From the NCBI RefSeq assembly GCF_013186535.1, contig NZ_JABMCZ010000001.1, positions 2,046,001 through 2,110,000 on the forward strand: a stretch of DNA of 64,000 bases, read 5' to 3'. The position numbers were made by a program, and so were the translations under genes. Of the stretch, positions 16,643 to 24,900 are shown one piece after another. Position 1 is the first letter of the stretch, and each line of letters begins with the position of its first letter. This DNA comes from Nocardia terpenica. Its GTDB lineage: Bacteria > Actinomycetota > Actinomycetes > Mycobacteriales > Mycobacteriaceae. Below the pieces are notes generated by a model that worked only from the letters and a program-made list of their open reading frames with translations, had not been told where the DNA came from and did not search any database.

Positions 16643-18940
16643 GTGGGCGACAGTGCAGTGTCTGAGGCGGCGCCGGAACATGCCGCGTCCGGGTCCGATC
16701 CGAACGCCGTGGAGCAGTCGCGCAGAGACGTGTATCGCTGGGGCTTGCTCACCGTCGTCGGGGTGATCGCCGGATATATCGCGGTCCTGCTGGCCAACTT
16801 CCGCCACTTCTACACCGACGACAGCGAATCCCAGTACACCCCGCTGTGGGTGTGGCTGGGCCGCCAGTTGCGCGAGGGTCATCTGCCGCTGCTGAATCCC
16901 GAGCAGTGGATGACCGGCAACTACACCATGGAGGAGGCGGGCCTGTTCAACCCGCCGCAGCTGCTGATCGATCTGATCGCGCCCTCCGTCGACAACCTCG
17001 TGGTGCTGGCCACGGTCGTGAAGCTGGTGTTCTCGATCATCGCCGCGCTCGGCGTGTATCGGGTGTGTCTGGCCTACGGCGGCCGGGTGCAGTGGGCGGC
17101 GGTGGCGGGCATCGCCTTCCCGCTCACCGGCTGGCTGCTGTTCTTCGACGAGGCCAGCTGGGTGACCTCGCTGACCGGCACCGCCTGGATGGTGCACGCG
17201 TGGGCGGCGTCGGTGCGATACGCCCGCGGCAGGGGCGGGCCGATCCCGGTCTTCGTCTTCCTGTATCTGGCGATTTCGGTCGAATACGTCTTTCCCGCCG
17301 TGGAATCCGCGCTCATGCTGGTCGCGGTCGCCGTCGGCGAACTGATCTACCAGCGCCGGTGGCGGCCGGTCGCGCGGCTGGCCGCGGTGGCGATGTGCGC
17401 GGGCCTGGCCGGTCTGATGACCTACCTGCCGAGCATGCTGTCGGCGAAGGTGAGCTGGCGCGGCACCTCGCAGATCAATAACGACCAGTTCCTGACGGTG
17501 CCGTGGTCGGAGTCGCTGAACGCCAGCCTGCCGTCCACGCTGCCCGCGTTCAATTCGTGGTGGGGCTACATCCAGCCGCTGCCGATGACCTATATCGCCT
17601 GGTTCCTGATTCCGGCGCTGGCGTTCGTCGACTGGCGGCGGGCGCGCGGGGCGTGGCGGGAGCTGACCGCGGTGGCGCTGTTCGCGGTCATGTTCCTGAT
17701 GTGGACCGCGGGCCCCGGCACGGTCGGCCCGCTGCGCTGGCCCGCGCGGGTGCTGCCGATGCTGGCGCTGGGCCTGCTGGTGCTGGTGTGCGTGCTGCTG
17801 GGCCGGTTCGGCACGGTGGCGAACCGGCGCAATCGCGGCCTCGCCGCGCTGGTGCTGATCGGGCTGCTGTGGGTGCGCACCTTCTCCGCCGACCCGCACG
17901 ATGTGGTCTGGCACCTGGGGTCGGCGTTTGCGGTGGCGGCGCTCGGCGCGATCGCGGTGTGGCTGGGCCACACTCGCGGCACGGCCGCCGCCGCGCTGCT
18001 CACCATCGTGGCCATGTTCCCGATCGCCTACGTGCAAGTGCATGCGGCGCAACCGAATCCGATGAGCTGGAACCTGCCCGCCAGCCGGTCGCAGGCGCAG
18101 GCGGCGTTCCCGGCGTTCGACGGCATCACCATTCAGCTCGGCGATCGCGCCCTGGTGCAGCCGGGGGAGAAGAACCTCGCGGGCGCCTACGGCTCGCTGG
18201 TCTTCGGCAACTACGCCAAGGACCTGCGGCTGCACTACGTCAACGGCTACACCCCGAACGGGCACTACTGGTTCGGCGAAACGCTGTGCATGCGCTGGGA
18301 TTCCAGCGTCTGCCCCGACGCCTACCGGCGGCTGTTCACCCCCGAGCCGACCACCGGGCGCACCCTGGTGGACCTGATGAAACTGGACCGAGTCGTGTTG
18401 CAGCGGGCCATGTTCCCCGACGCGGGCAACCATCCCGCGCCCGCGGGCTGGAAGTGGGTCGACTATCCGGGCCACGAGCGCTACATCTGGGTGCTCGAGC
18501 GGGTCGACGGCCCGATCTCCGGCGTGAACGGCCGCGTCGCCGACGCCGCCGGGGTCACCGCCACCTCCCTCGGGGAGTCCGATACGACCAGCCGGGTGCG
18601 GGTGTCGTCGAGCACCGGCGGCCGGGTCGTGTTCGCCCGGCTCGGCTGGCCCGGCTACCGGGTCACCCTGAACGGGCGCGACATTCCGCACACCACCATC
18701 TCCAAGTCCTTTGTCGCCGTGCCCATTCCGCCGGGCACCGAGAACGCCGAGCTGATCGTGTCGTGGCGCCCGCCGGGCTGGAAGGTCGGCATCGCCGCCG
18801 CGATCGGCGGTCTGATCGGCCTGGGCCTCATGCAGTGGCTGTACCTGCGCACCCGCCGCCGCGACGACGAGCCGGACGGCCCGACACCCCCCGCCGATCC
18901 CGACGCGGCGAAGCCCGAACTGGCGGAAGCGGTTTCATGA
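16643..18940 (+). CDS. Large polytopic membrane glycosyltransferase (GT-C / YfhO-like)
   Basis: 765 residues with about a dozen transmembrane helices followed by a long extracytoplasmic domain (about 470-730) and one last helix ('IAAAIGGLIGLGLMQWLYL'). The first loop carries 'YTDDSESQYTPLWVWLG', and 'DSE..Q' there is the kind of acidic site GT-C enzymes use. The C-terminal pattern ('RLGWPGYRVTLNGRDI') is typical of YfhO-like proteins. It most likely moves a sugar from a polyprenyl carrier to a wall polymer or lipid outside the membrane. I take GTG 16643; a GTG at 16658 is also possible. It ends in ATGA overlap with the GtrA gene. Confidence 0.82.
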   Translation: MGDSAVSEAAPEHAASGSDPNAVEQSRRDVYRWGLLTVVGVIAGYIAVLLANFRHFYTDDSESQYTPLWVWLGRQLREGHLPLLNPEQWMTGNYTMEEAGLFNPPQLLIDLIAPSVDNLVVLATVVKLVFSIIAALGVYRVCLAYGGRVQWAAVAGIAFPLTGWLLFFDEASWVTSLTGTAWMVHAWAASVRYARGRGGPIPVFVFLYLAISVEYVFPAVESALMLVAVAVGELIYQRRWRPVARLAAVAMCAGLAGLMTYLPSMLSAKVSWRGTSQINNDQFLTVPWSESLNASLPSTLPAFNSWWGYIQPLPMTYIAWFLIPALAFVDWRRARGAWRELTAVALFAVMFLMWTAGPGTVGPLRWPARVLPMLALGLLVLVCVLLGRFGTVANRRNRGLAALVLIGLLWVRTFSADPHDVVWHLGSAFAVAALGAIAVWLGHTRGTAAAALLTIVAMFPIAYVQVHAAQPNPMSWNLPASRSQAQAAFPAFDGITIQLGDRALVQPGEKNLAGAYGSLVFGNYAKDLRLHYVNGYTPNGHYWFGETLCMRWDSSVCPDAYRRLFTPEPTTGRTLVDLMKLDRVVLQRAMFPDAGNHPAPAGWKWVDYPGHERYIWVLERVDGPISGVNGRVADAAGVTATSLGESDTTSRVRVSSSTGGRVVFARLGWPGYRVTLNGRDIPHTTISKSFVAVPIPPGTENAELIVSWRPPGWKVGIAAAIGGLIGLGLMQWLYLRTRRRDDEPDGPTPPADPDAAKPELAEAVS

Positions 18941-19407
18941 ACGCGGGCCGGGGTTCGGATGCTGCGCCGGGTTCGGCCGTGGCGGATCCCGCCGCCGAGC
19001 CGACGCCCGGCCCGCTCCTGCGCCTGATTCGCCGCCAAGAGGTGGCCTTCGCGGCCGTCGGCGGCGCGAACACCCTGCTGGGCATGGCCCTGACCGTCCT
19101 GTGGCTGAAGGTGCTCCCCGAATCCTGGCCCCCCGCCCTGGCCGTGGTGCTGGCCTACTGCGTCAGCATCGTCTTCGCCTTCGTCGCCCACCGCACCCTC
19201 GTCTTCCGCGTCCGCGGCCACCTCCTCCGCGACTTCACCCGCTTCGTCCTCGTGAATTCCGGTGGCCTCCTACTGAATGCGACAGGCGTCCAACTCACCG
19301 TAGCCACCCTCCACCTCCCCAAAACCCCCGCCACGATCACCGTAATGGCGCTGGTAGCCATCGCCAGCTACTTCGGCCACCGCCACTTCTCCTTCCGCCG
19401 CACCTAA
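18937..19407 (+). CDS. GtrA-family polyprenyl-linked sugar flippase-like protein
   Basis: 156 residues with four membrane helices from about 32 to 150 ('FAAVGGANTLLGMALTVLWL', 'YCVSIVFAFVAHRTLVF', 'FTRFVLVNSGGLLLNATGV', 'TVMALVAIASYFGHRHFSF'), the full GtrA pattern. GtrA proteins are thought to flip polyprenyl-phosphate sugars. The ATG overlaps the stop of the GT-C gene, so they work together with the GT2/aminotransferase pair transcribed the other way. Confidence 0.9.
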   Translation: MNAGRGSDAAPGSAVADPAAEPTPGPLLRLIRRQEVAFAAVGGANTLLGMALTVLWLKVLPESWPPALAVVLAYCVSIVFAFVAHRTLVFRVRGHLLRDFTRFVLVNSGGLLLNATGVQLTVATLHLPKTPATITVMALVAIASYFGHRHFSFRRT

Positions 19408-19431
19408 GCAGGCAGCCGAAGCTCTCCTCGC

Positions 19432-19569
19432 CTTCCCGGCTTGCCTCTTCTGGCCTTCCCGGCTTGCCACCTCTCGTCTTCCCGGCGTGGCTCTTCTGGT
19501 CTTCTCGGCGTGGCTCTTCTGGTCTTCTCGGCGTGGCTCTTTTCGTCTTCCCGGCATGTCTCTTTTCGT
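19432..19569. repeat. 23-bp tandem array leading into hairpin copy 2
   Basis: Six units of 23 bp (19432, 19455, 19478, 19501, 19524, 19547). Each begins CTTCCCGGC or CTTCTCGGC and ends in TCTGGT, TCTCGT or TTTCGT. The seventh copy becomes the full hairpin. The unit start matches the 5' arm of that hairpin, so the array grew from it. Confidence 0.9.
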
Positions 19570-19572
19570 CTT

Positions 19573-19595
19573 TCCCGGCATGCTTTTGGCCGGGA
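19573..19595. repeat. Intergenic hairpin element, copy 2
   Basis: TCCCGGC, loop ATGCTTTTG, GCCGGGA. It closes the tandem array and lies 50 bases upstream of the Trm112-like gene. No run of T follows, so a classical terminator is not clear. Confidence 0.85.
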
Positions 19596-19645
19596 TCTCC
19601 CTAGCCGACGAGATTCAAGAATGCCGGGACCGGTAGGTTGTCGGC

Positions 19646-19876
19646 ATGGCCGAGGAAATCCTGGATCCCACCCTGCTGAGTCTGCTGGCCTGCCCGCAGG
19701 ACAAGGGGCCGCTGCTGCCGGTGCGCGATAGCGCCGGGGCGGGCGTGCTCTACAACCCGCGGCTGCGGCGGGCCTACCCGATCGACAACGGGATTCCGGT
19801 GCTGCTGATCGATGAGGCCCGCCCGGTGAGCGACGAGGAGCACGCGGCCTTCACGGCAGCGGCAGATCCCCGGTGA
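19646..19876 (+). CDS. Trm112-family small zinc-ribbon-like protein (Rv1684 type)
   Basis: 76 residues. Pattern 'LLSLLACPQDKGPL' near the start and 'RRAYPIDNGIPVLLIDEAR' match the UPF0434/Trm112 family, whose eukaryotic relatives are partners that stabilise methyltransferases. Only one cysteine is present, so zinc binding is doubtful. The gene is the Rv1684 counterpart and its 3' end overlaps the TetR gene on the other strand by 26 bases. Confidence 0.87.
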   Translation: MAEEILDPTLLSLLACPQDKGPLLPVRDSAGAGVLYNPRLRRAYPIDNGIPVLLIDEARPVSDEEHAAFTAAADPR

Positions 19877-20474
19877 GATAGCGCTGCAGATTCGGCCCGA
19901 CCACCGCGGCCAGCTCGTCCACCGGCATCGAGGCCACCGGCTCGATCCCGACGATCTTGCGCGCCACCAGCAATCCGATCATCTGCGAGACCGCCAGCAC
20001 CACACGGGTGGGCCCGGTGCCCGGCGGCGAATCCACCCGCTCGCGCACATCGCGCAGCGCCACCTCCAGCAGGAACGCGCGGGCCAGTTCGCCCTCGGCG
20101 CCGGTGAGCAGGCTGCGGAACGCCGCCACCGCCTGCACCCCGACCGAGGAATCCCAGACGCTCACCACCACCCGCACCACCGTCTCCCCGATCCGATCCA
20201 GCGGCACCGCGGCGACCTGCTCCCGGATCACGTTCGGATCGATCGGCAGATCCATTGCGGCGGTGAGCAAATCCTGCTTGGTGCCGAAATAGTGGTGCAC
20301 CAGCGCGGGATCCACCCCGGCCGCCGTCGCGATCGAGCGGATCGACGCCTTGTCGAACCCCACCTCGGCGAACCGGGTGCGGGCCGCGGTCAGAATGGCC
20401 TCCCGCGTCCCGGACCGGCCGGGCCGCCGCCCGCTGCGCCCGCCGTTGTCCTCGGGTTCGCCGGTGTCGGTCAT
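19851..20474 (-). CDS. TetR-family regulator of the adjacent ABC exporter (Rv1685c type)
   Basis: 207 residues. The helix-turn-helix covers about residues 22-68 ('AILTAARTRFAEVGFDKASIRSIATAAGVDPALVHHYFG'). The remainder is the ligand domain. Its ATG overlaps the permease stop by four bases (ATGA), so it is the last gene of a three-gene operon (ATPase, permease, TetR), the order of Rv1687c-Rv1685c. It probably represses that operon in response to a drug-like or lipid ligand. No operator can be assigned. Confidence 0.92.
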   Translation of the reverse strand: MTDTGEPEDNGGRSGRRPGRSGTREAILTAARTRFAEVGFDKASIRSIATAAGVDPALVHHYFGTKQDLLTAAMDLPIDPNVIREQVAAVPLDRIGETVVRVVVSVWDSSVGVQAVAAFRSLLTGAEGELARAFLLEVALRDVRERVDSPPGTGPTRVVLAVSQMIGLLVARKIVGIEPVASMPVDELAAVVGPNLQRYLTGDLPLP

Positions 20475-21244
20475 GCCGTTCTCCTCCGCAGCGTGGCCGC
20501 GCCCAATCCCAGTGCGACGGCGGCGAATACGGCCACGACCCCCACATCGCGCCACATCAGCCCGGTGGCCCCGGGATACCGCGCCACCTGCTGCAGGGCG
20601 TCGACGGCGTAGCTCAGCGGCAGCACGTCGCTGATGATCTCCAGCCAGTGCGGCAGCTGACCGCGCGGCACCAGCAGCCCGCACAGGAAGAACTGCGGTC
20701 CCACGATCAACGGCATGAACTGCACGGCCTGAAACTCGGTGCGCGCGAACGCACTTGCGAGCAGACCCAGCGCGACCCCGAGCACCGCGTCCAGCACCGC
20801 GATCAACAGCACCAGCCACACGCTGCCCGCCGAGTGCATGCCCAGCAGCCCGAACGACACCAGGCACGCCAGGCCCGCCTGCCCGGCGGCGGCCACCGAG
20901 AACGCGGTGCCGTAGCCCGCCAGCAGATCCGGCTTGGACAGCGGCGTGGTCATCAGCCGCTCCAGCGTGCCCGAGGTCCGCTCGCGCTGCATGGCGATGG
21001 CGGTGATCAGGAACATCACGATGAACGGCAGGATGCCCAGCATGCTGATGCCGACCCGGTCGAACAGCGTCGGCATGCCCGGCACGCTCGGCGTGTCGTG
21101 ATACACGTAGTACAGCAGCAGGATCAGCAGCGACGGCACCAGCAGCAGCATCGCGACGGTGCGGTGATCGGCGCGCAGCTGCCGCAGAATGCGGACGGTG
21201 GTGGCGGTGTAGCAGCGCAGCGGGTGCGCGACGGCGGTCGTCAT
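20471..21244 (-). CDS. ABC-2 type exporter permease (Rv1686c type)
   Basis: 257 residues with about six membrane helices. 'LPFIVMFLITAIAMQRERTSGTLERLMTTPLSKPDLLAGYG' is the ABC-2 permease signature (DrrB/NodJ-like), followed by 'ALGLLASAFARTEFQAVQFMPLIVGPQFFLCG'. It forms the membrane channel for the ATPase encoded just upstream, with ATG/TGA overlap on both sides. The substrate is unknown; drugs, lipids or antibiotics are usual for this group. Confidence 0.92.
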   Translation of the reverse strand: MTTAVAHPLRCYTATTVRILRQLRADHRTVAMLLLVPSLLILLLYYVYHDTPSVPGMPTLFDRVGISMLGILPFIVMFLITAIAMQRERTSGTLERLMTTPLSKPDLLAGYGTAFSVAAAGQAGLACLVSFGLLGMHSAGSVWLVLLIAVLDAVLGVALGLLASAFARTEFQAVQFMPLIVGPQFFLCGLLVPRGQLPHWLEIISDVLPLSYAVDALQQVARYPGATGLMWRDVGVVAVFAAVALGLGAATLRRRTA

Positions 21245-21972
21245 CGCGGGTCTCCCATCCTGATCAGCGCGAGAAACGCGTTCTCCAAACTGGTTTCGCC
21301 GGTCTCGGTGCGCAGCTCGTCCGGGCTGAGCTGGGCCAGCAGGTGGCCCTCGCGCATGAGCAGCAGCCGGTCGCAGTGCTCGGCCTCGTCCATGACGTGG
21401 CTGGACACCAGCAGCGTGCGGCCCTGGGCGGCCAGGGCGTGGAACTGATTCCACAGCTCCACGCGCAGCACCGGATCCAGCCCGACGGTCGGCTCGTCGA
21501 GCACCAGCAGCTCCGGATCGGCCACCAGCGCGCAGGCCAGCGACGCCCGGGTGCGCTGCCCGCCGGACAGCTGATTGCCCCGCTGCCGCGCGTGCTCGCC
21601 CAGCCCCACCGCCGAGATGGCCGCGGCGACATCGGAATTCGACCGCCCGTAGAGCGCGCCGAAGTAGGCCACATTGTCGGTGATGCTGAGATCGTCGTAG
21701 ATGCTCGGCGCCTGCGTCACATAGCCCACCCGCGACCGCAGGCCCGTGCTGCCCGCCGGTTCGCCCAGCACCCGCACGCTGCCCGCGGCGATCAACTGGG
21801 TGCCGACGATGCTGCGAATGAGCGTCGTCTTCCCGCATCCGGAGGGCCCCAGCAGCCCGGTGATGCGACCGCGCGGCACCGTCAGCGAGAGGTCGTGCAG
21901 TACTTCCCGTCCGCCGCGTTGCACCCGCAGATGTTCGACCTCGACAGCCGGGGGAGAGTTCGACACCGCCAT
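21241..21972 (-). CDS. ABC exporter ATP-binding protein (Rv1687c type)
   Basis: 243 residues. Walker A 'GPSGCGKTT' (about 42-50), signature 'LSGGQRTRASLACALVADP', Walker B 'LLVLDEPTVGLDP' and H-loop 'SSHVMDEAEHC' are all intact. It is the energy subunit of a DrrA-like exporter and the first gene of the operon. The 126 bases before it are shared with the divergent LtrA gene. Confidence 0.94.
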   Translation of the reverse strand: MAVSNSPPAVEVEHLRVQRGGREVLHDLSLTVPRGRITGLLGPSGCGKTTLIRSIVGTQLIAAGSVRVLGEPAGSTGLRSRVGYVTQAPSIYDDLSITDNVAYFGALYGRSNSDVAAAISAVGLGEHARQRGNQLSGGQRTRASLACALVADPELLVLDEPTVGLDPVLRVELWNQFHALAAQGRTLLVSSHVMDEAEHCDRLLLMREGHLLAQLSPDELRTETGETSLENAFLALIRMGDPR

Positions 21973-22098
21973 GGATCACTCCTGTTCATCGAGTGTTGAA
22001 TTCATTACGCGTTGAATTCTGCGCCCGCGCGGAACGGAACGCAAGCCCCTCGGCCGCGCGATTGCGGCCCGTTCGCTCGTCACCCTTACGATCGGCCC

Positions 22099-23244
22099 GT
22101 GACCAGCGAAACCGCGGACGTGGCCGAGGGCGGTCAAGTCCGCGCCTCGACCCTGGAACTGTTCTTCGATCTCGTCTTCGTCTTCACCATCACCCAGCTC
22201 ACGCACGCCTTCAGCGAGCACGCGAGCTGGGCGGCGCTGGGCCGGGTGGCCCTGATGTTCGGCGTGATCTGGTGGATGTACAGCGGCTACGTCTGGCTGA
22301 CCAACGAGGTGGCGCCCAACAGTTCGGCGCGCCGGACGGCCCTGCTGATCGGCATGCTCGGGTTCTTCATCCTGGCGGTCGCGGTGCCCGAGGCGGCCGA
22401 GGGTTCCGGAATCGCCTTCGGCGTCGGATATTTCGTGGTGAACACCGTGCACACGGCGCTGTTCTACCTCGGCGGGGGAGCGTCGGCGACCTCGGCGATC
22501 CTGCGCATCGCCCCGCCCAACGCCGCCTCCGCGCTGCTGGTGCTGGGCGGCGGTTTCGTGCACGGCTGGCCGCGCTACCTGATCTGGGGCGCGGCCTTCG
22601 CCCTGCAGGTGGCGACGCCCTACATCGCCGGGACCGGCGGATTCGTGGTGCGCCCCAGCCACTTCTGCGAGCGGCACGGCCTGGTGCTCATCATCGCGAT
22701 CGGCGAATCGGTGGTCGCGATCGGCGCCGGGCTGGGCGGCGAGCACCTCGACGCCGGACTGATCGGCATGATCGCGCTCGGCCTGTGGCTGGCCTATGTG
22801 CTGTGGTGGGCCTTCTTCGGGCTCGACGACGAACGCGGCGAACACGCCATGAGCGCACTACCCGGCCCGCAACGCACGCGCCCGGCGGTGGTCGCCTACG
22901 GGTACTCGCTGTATGTCATGCTGCTGGGCATCATCCTGACCGCCGCGGGCATCAAGATCTGCATCGCCGACGGCACCCGGCCGATGCCCCTCCCCGCCGC
23001 CCTGTCTCTCGCGGGCGGCGTCGGCGTGTTCTTCCTGGGCCAGTGCCTGTTCCGCCTGACACTGCGGCTCCCACGCCCCTGGTGGCGGCTGGCCGCGGCC
23101 GTCGCCGCCGTGGCGACCACCCCCCTCGGCGTCGCCGCGGCGGCCTGGATCCTCTTGGCGGCCTTGATGATCGTGGCCTACGCGTTCATCATCGCCGACG
23201 ACGTCCTGAGCATGCGCTCGGGAGACCACAGCGCGTACCTGTAG
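22099..23244 (+). CDS. Low-temperature-requirement A (LtrA) family membrane protein
   Basis: 381 residues with about eleven helices. 'TLELFFDLVFVFTITQLTH' near the start and 'FCERHGLVLIIAIGESVVAIG' are the two hallmark segments of the LtrA family, first linked to growth of Listeria at low temperature; the biochemical role is not known. I start at GTG 22099, since the 29 codons before it are Arg/Pro-rich and out of character. This gene is an insertion relative to the mycobacterial gene order. Confidence 0.88.
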   Translation: MTSETADVAEGGQVRASTLELFFDLVFVFTITQLTHAFSEHASWAALGRVALMFGVIWWMYSGYVWLTNEVAPNSSARRTALLIGMLGFFILAVAVPEAAEGSGIAFGVGYFVVNTVHTALFYLGGGASATSAILRIAPPNAASALLVLGGGFVHGWPRYLIWGAAFALQVATPYIAGTGGFVVRPSHFCERHGLVLIIAIGESVVAIGAGLGGEHLDAGLIGMIALGLWLAYVLWWAFFGLDDERGEHAMSALPGPQRTRPAVVAYGYSLYVMLLGIILTAAGIKICIADGTRPMPLPAALSLAGGVGVFFLGQCLFRLTLRLPRPWWRLAAAVAAVATTPLGVAAAAWILLAALMIVAYAFIIADDVLSMRSGDHSAYL

Positions 23245-23258
23245 GCCCGGCACCCCAT

Positions 23259-23285
23259 GATTCCGGCATGCTTTCGGCCGGAATC
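23259..23285. repeat. Intergenic hairpin element, copy 3 (perfect 9-bp arms)
   Basis: GATTCCGGC, loop ATGCTTTCG, GCCGGAATC, just after the LtrA stop. Compared with copies 1-2 both arms changed together (CCC/GGG to TCC/GGA), so pairing is kept. Confidence 0.88.
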
Positions 23286-23416
23286 TGGGGCGTCAGCAAC
23301 GTGATTCGACGAGTAGTTGCCGGACCATCGTCGCCATGCGCAAAATCAAACGGCGTGATCTCGACCTGACGGCCCGACTGTTCCCCACCGGGCGCCCTTC
23401 GCGACAATGGGGCACT

Positions 23417-24040
23417 GTGTCTGCCGAGGAACTCGCCGTCGAACCATTGGCCGCCGCGCATCGGCTGCTCGGGGCCACCCTGTGGTCCGGGCCCGTCGGG
23501 GTGCGCATCGTCGAGGTCGAGGCGTACGGGGGTGACCCGGCCGGGCCCTGGCACGACCCGGCGGCGCACTCCGGGCGCGGCCGAACCCCGCGCAATGCCG
23601 TCATGTTCGGGCCCGCTGGTCGACTCTACGTGTATTTCAGCTACGGCATGCACGTCTGCGTGAACGTCACCTCCGGTCCCGACGGCCTCGCCAGCGCGGT
23701 CCTGATCCGAGCGGGCGAGGTGATCGCCGGGCTCCCCGCCGCCCGCGAACGCCGCCCCGCCGCCCGCGCCGACGCCGACTTGGCCAGGGGCCCCGGCAAT
23801 CTCGGCAGCGCCCTCGGAATCACCCTGGGCGACTACGGAACCGACCTGTTCGACCCGGCCGCACCCATCCGGCTGGAACTGGGCCCGGAAATCACCGACA
23901 CCTCCCTGATCGGCGTCGGCCCCCGAGTCGGCGTCAGCCTCGCCGCCGACCGCCCGTGGCGACTGTGGTTGCGCGATTCCCCCGCCGTCTCGGCCTACCG
24001 CCGCAGCCCCCGCGCACCACGGGCGGAGAAGTCGGCCTGA
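23417..24040 (+). CDS. mpg: 3-methyladenine DNA glycosylase (AAG/MPG type)
   Basis: 207 residues. Removes alkylated purines (3-methyladenine, hypoxanthine) from DNA. Family text 'LLGATLW', 'VRIVEVEAYGGDPAGPWHDPAAHSGRGRTPRNAVMFGPAGRLYVYFSYGMHVCVNV' and 'RGPGNLGSALGI' covers the catalytic glutamate (VEVEAY) and the Tyr/His base-flipping residues. The GTG 23417 gives the expected ~200-residue length; an ATG at 23336 would add 27 residues with no ribosome site. It is the Rv1688 counterpart and sits before tyrS as in mycobacteria, with a GntR gene inserted between. Confidence 0.93.
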   Translation: MSAEELAVEPLAAAHRLLGATLWSGPVGVRIVEVEAYGGDPAGPWHDPAAHSGRGRTPRNAVMFGPAGRLYVYFSYGMHVCVNVTSGPDGLASAVLIRAGEVIAGLPAARERRPAARADADLARGPGNLGSALGITLGDYGTDLFDPAAPIRLELGPEITDTSLIGVGPRVGVSLAADRPWRLWLRDSPAVSAYRRSPRAPRAEKSA

Positions 24041-24050
24041 CCTGGCCCTC

Positions 24051-24081
24051 CTGGTCCCGGCATGCCGTCGGCCGGGACCAG
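24051..24081. repeat. Intergenic hairpin element, copy 4 (11-bp arms)
   Basis: CTGGTCCCGGC, loop ATGCCGTCG, GCCGGGACCAG: a perfect 11-bp stem eleven bases after the mpg stop. Another arm variant (GTCCC/GGGAC) keeps pairing. Confidence 0.87.
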
Positions 24082-24146
24082 GGCTGTGCGCGTGGCCTAA
24101 ACTGACCGGTAATCACTCCTCAGACAAGTAGAGAGGCGCGCAAGCT

Positions 24147-24812
24147 TTGGCGCACGTGCAGAGGCATCCGCTGGCCGCGCAGGCCGCGCAATTGCTCCTC
24201 GATCGGATCCGCGCCGGCGAATGGCAGCTCGGGCACAAACTCCCCGGCGAGACCACCCTGGCCGCGCAGCTGGGCGTCGGCCGGTCCACGCTGCGCGAGG
24301 CCGTTCGCGAGCTGTCCGGGAAGGGCGTCCTCGAAAGCCGCCAGGGCGCGGGCGTTTTCGTCACCGCCGTCGACGTCGTCGAGGACTGGGACACCGTGCT
24401 GCGCCGGGCCGACATCATCACCGTCATCGAGGCCCGCATCGCCATCGAGGTGGAGGGCGCCGCCCTGGCCGCCCGCCGCCGCACCCCCGCCGACCTGCGG
24501 GCCATGGGGCGCGCCCTGACCGCCCGCGCCGAGTCGGGCGCGTCGGTGGCCGAACTCGTCGATGCCGACACCGAATTCCACCGGACCGTGGTCGCCGCCG
24601 CGCACAACGACGTGCTCAACGGCATGTTCGACGCCTTCGTCCCGCGCTCGCGGCACGCCATGATCGACATGCTGCGCATCCGCCCGCTCGACCCGCACGC
24701 CGACCATCGCGCCCACGAGGTCCTGCTCGACGCCGTCCGCCGCAGCGACCCCGATGCCGCCGCGGCCGCCAGCCGCGTCCACCTCACCTCATTGAAAGAG
24801 GCATTCGAATAA
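24147..24812 (+). CDS. GntR/FadR-family transcriptional regulator
   Basis: 221 residues. N-terminal winged helix ('GEWQLGHKLPGETTLAAQLGVGRSTLREAVRELSGKGVLESRQGAGVFV', about 25-75) and C-terminal FCD all-helical ligand domain ('ADTEFHRTVVAAAHNDVL', 'DHRAHEVLLDAVRRSD'). The two histidines in those segments are the usual metal/ligand residues, so the effector may be a carboxylic acid. I start at TTG 24147 because GAGAGGCG stands eight bases upstream; GTG 24156 is the alternative. It is not linked to an obvious target gene. Confidence 0.88.
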   Translation: MAHVQRHPLAAQAAQLLLDRIRAGEWQLGHKLPGETTLAAQLGVGRSTLREAVRELSGKGVLESRQGAGVFVTAVDVVEDWDTVLRRADIITVIEARIAIEVEGAALAARRRTPADLRAMGRALTARAESGASVAELVDADTEFHRTVVAAAHNDVLNGMFDAFVPRSRHAMIDMLRIRPLDPHADHRAHEVLLDAVRRSDPDAAAAASRVHLTSLKEAFE

Positions 24813-24900
24813 TCCCTCGACCCCCACGCCGCCGCTCGCCATCATGAGGGTCGGAACCTGCATGTTTGCCCGGTAATCGAGTGCGGAAAGATGGGAAGGC

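Noticed and set aside
16589..18691. 700-codon ORF on the minus strand
   Set aside because: It mirrors the GT-C gene; His/Arg/Gln-rich translation and no family pattern, as expected for a high-GC antisense frame.
23336..23416. Upstream ATG start for mpg
   Set aside because: The added 27 residues lie outside the family and there is no ribosome site.
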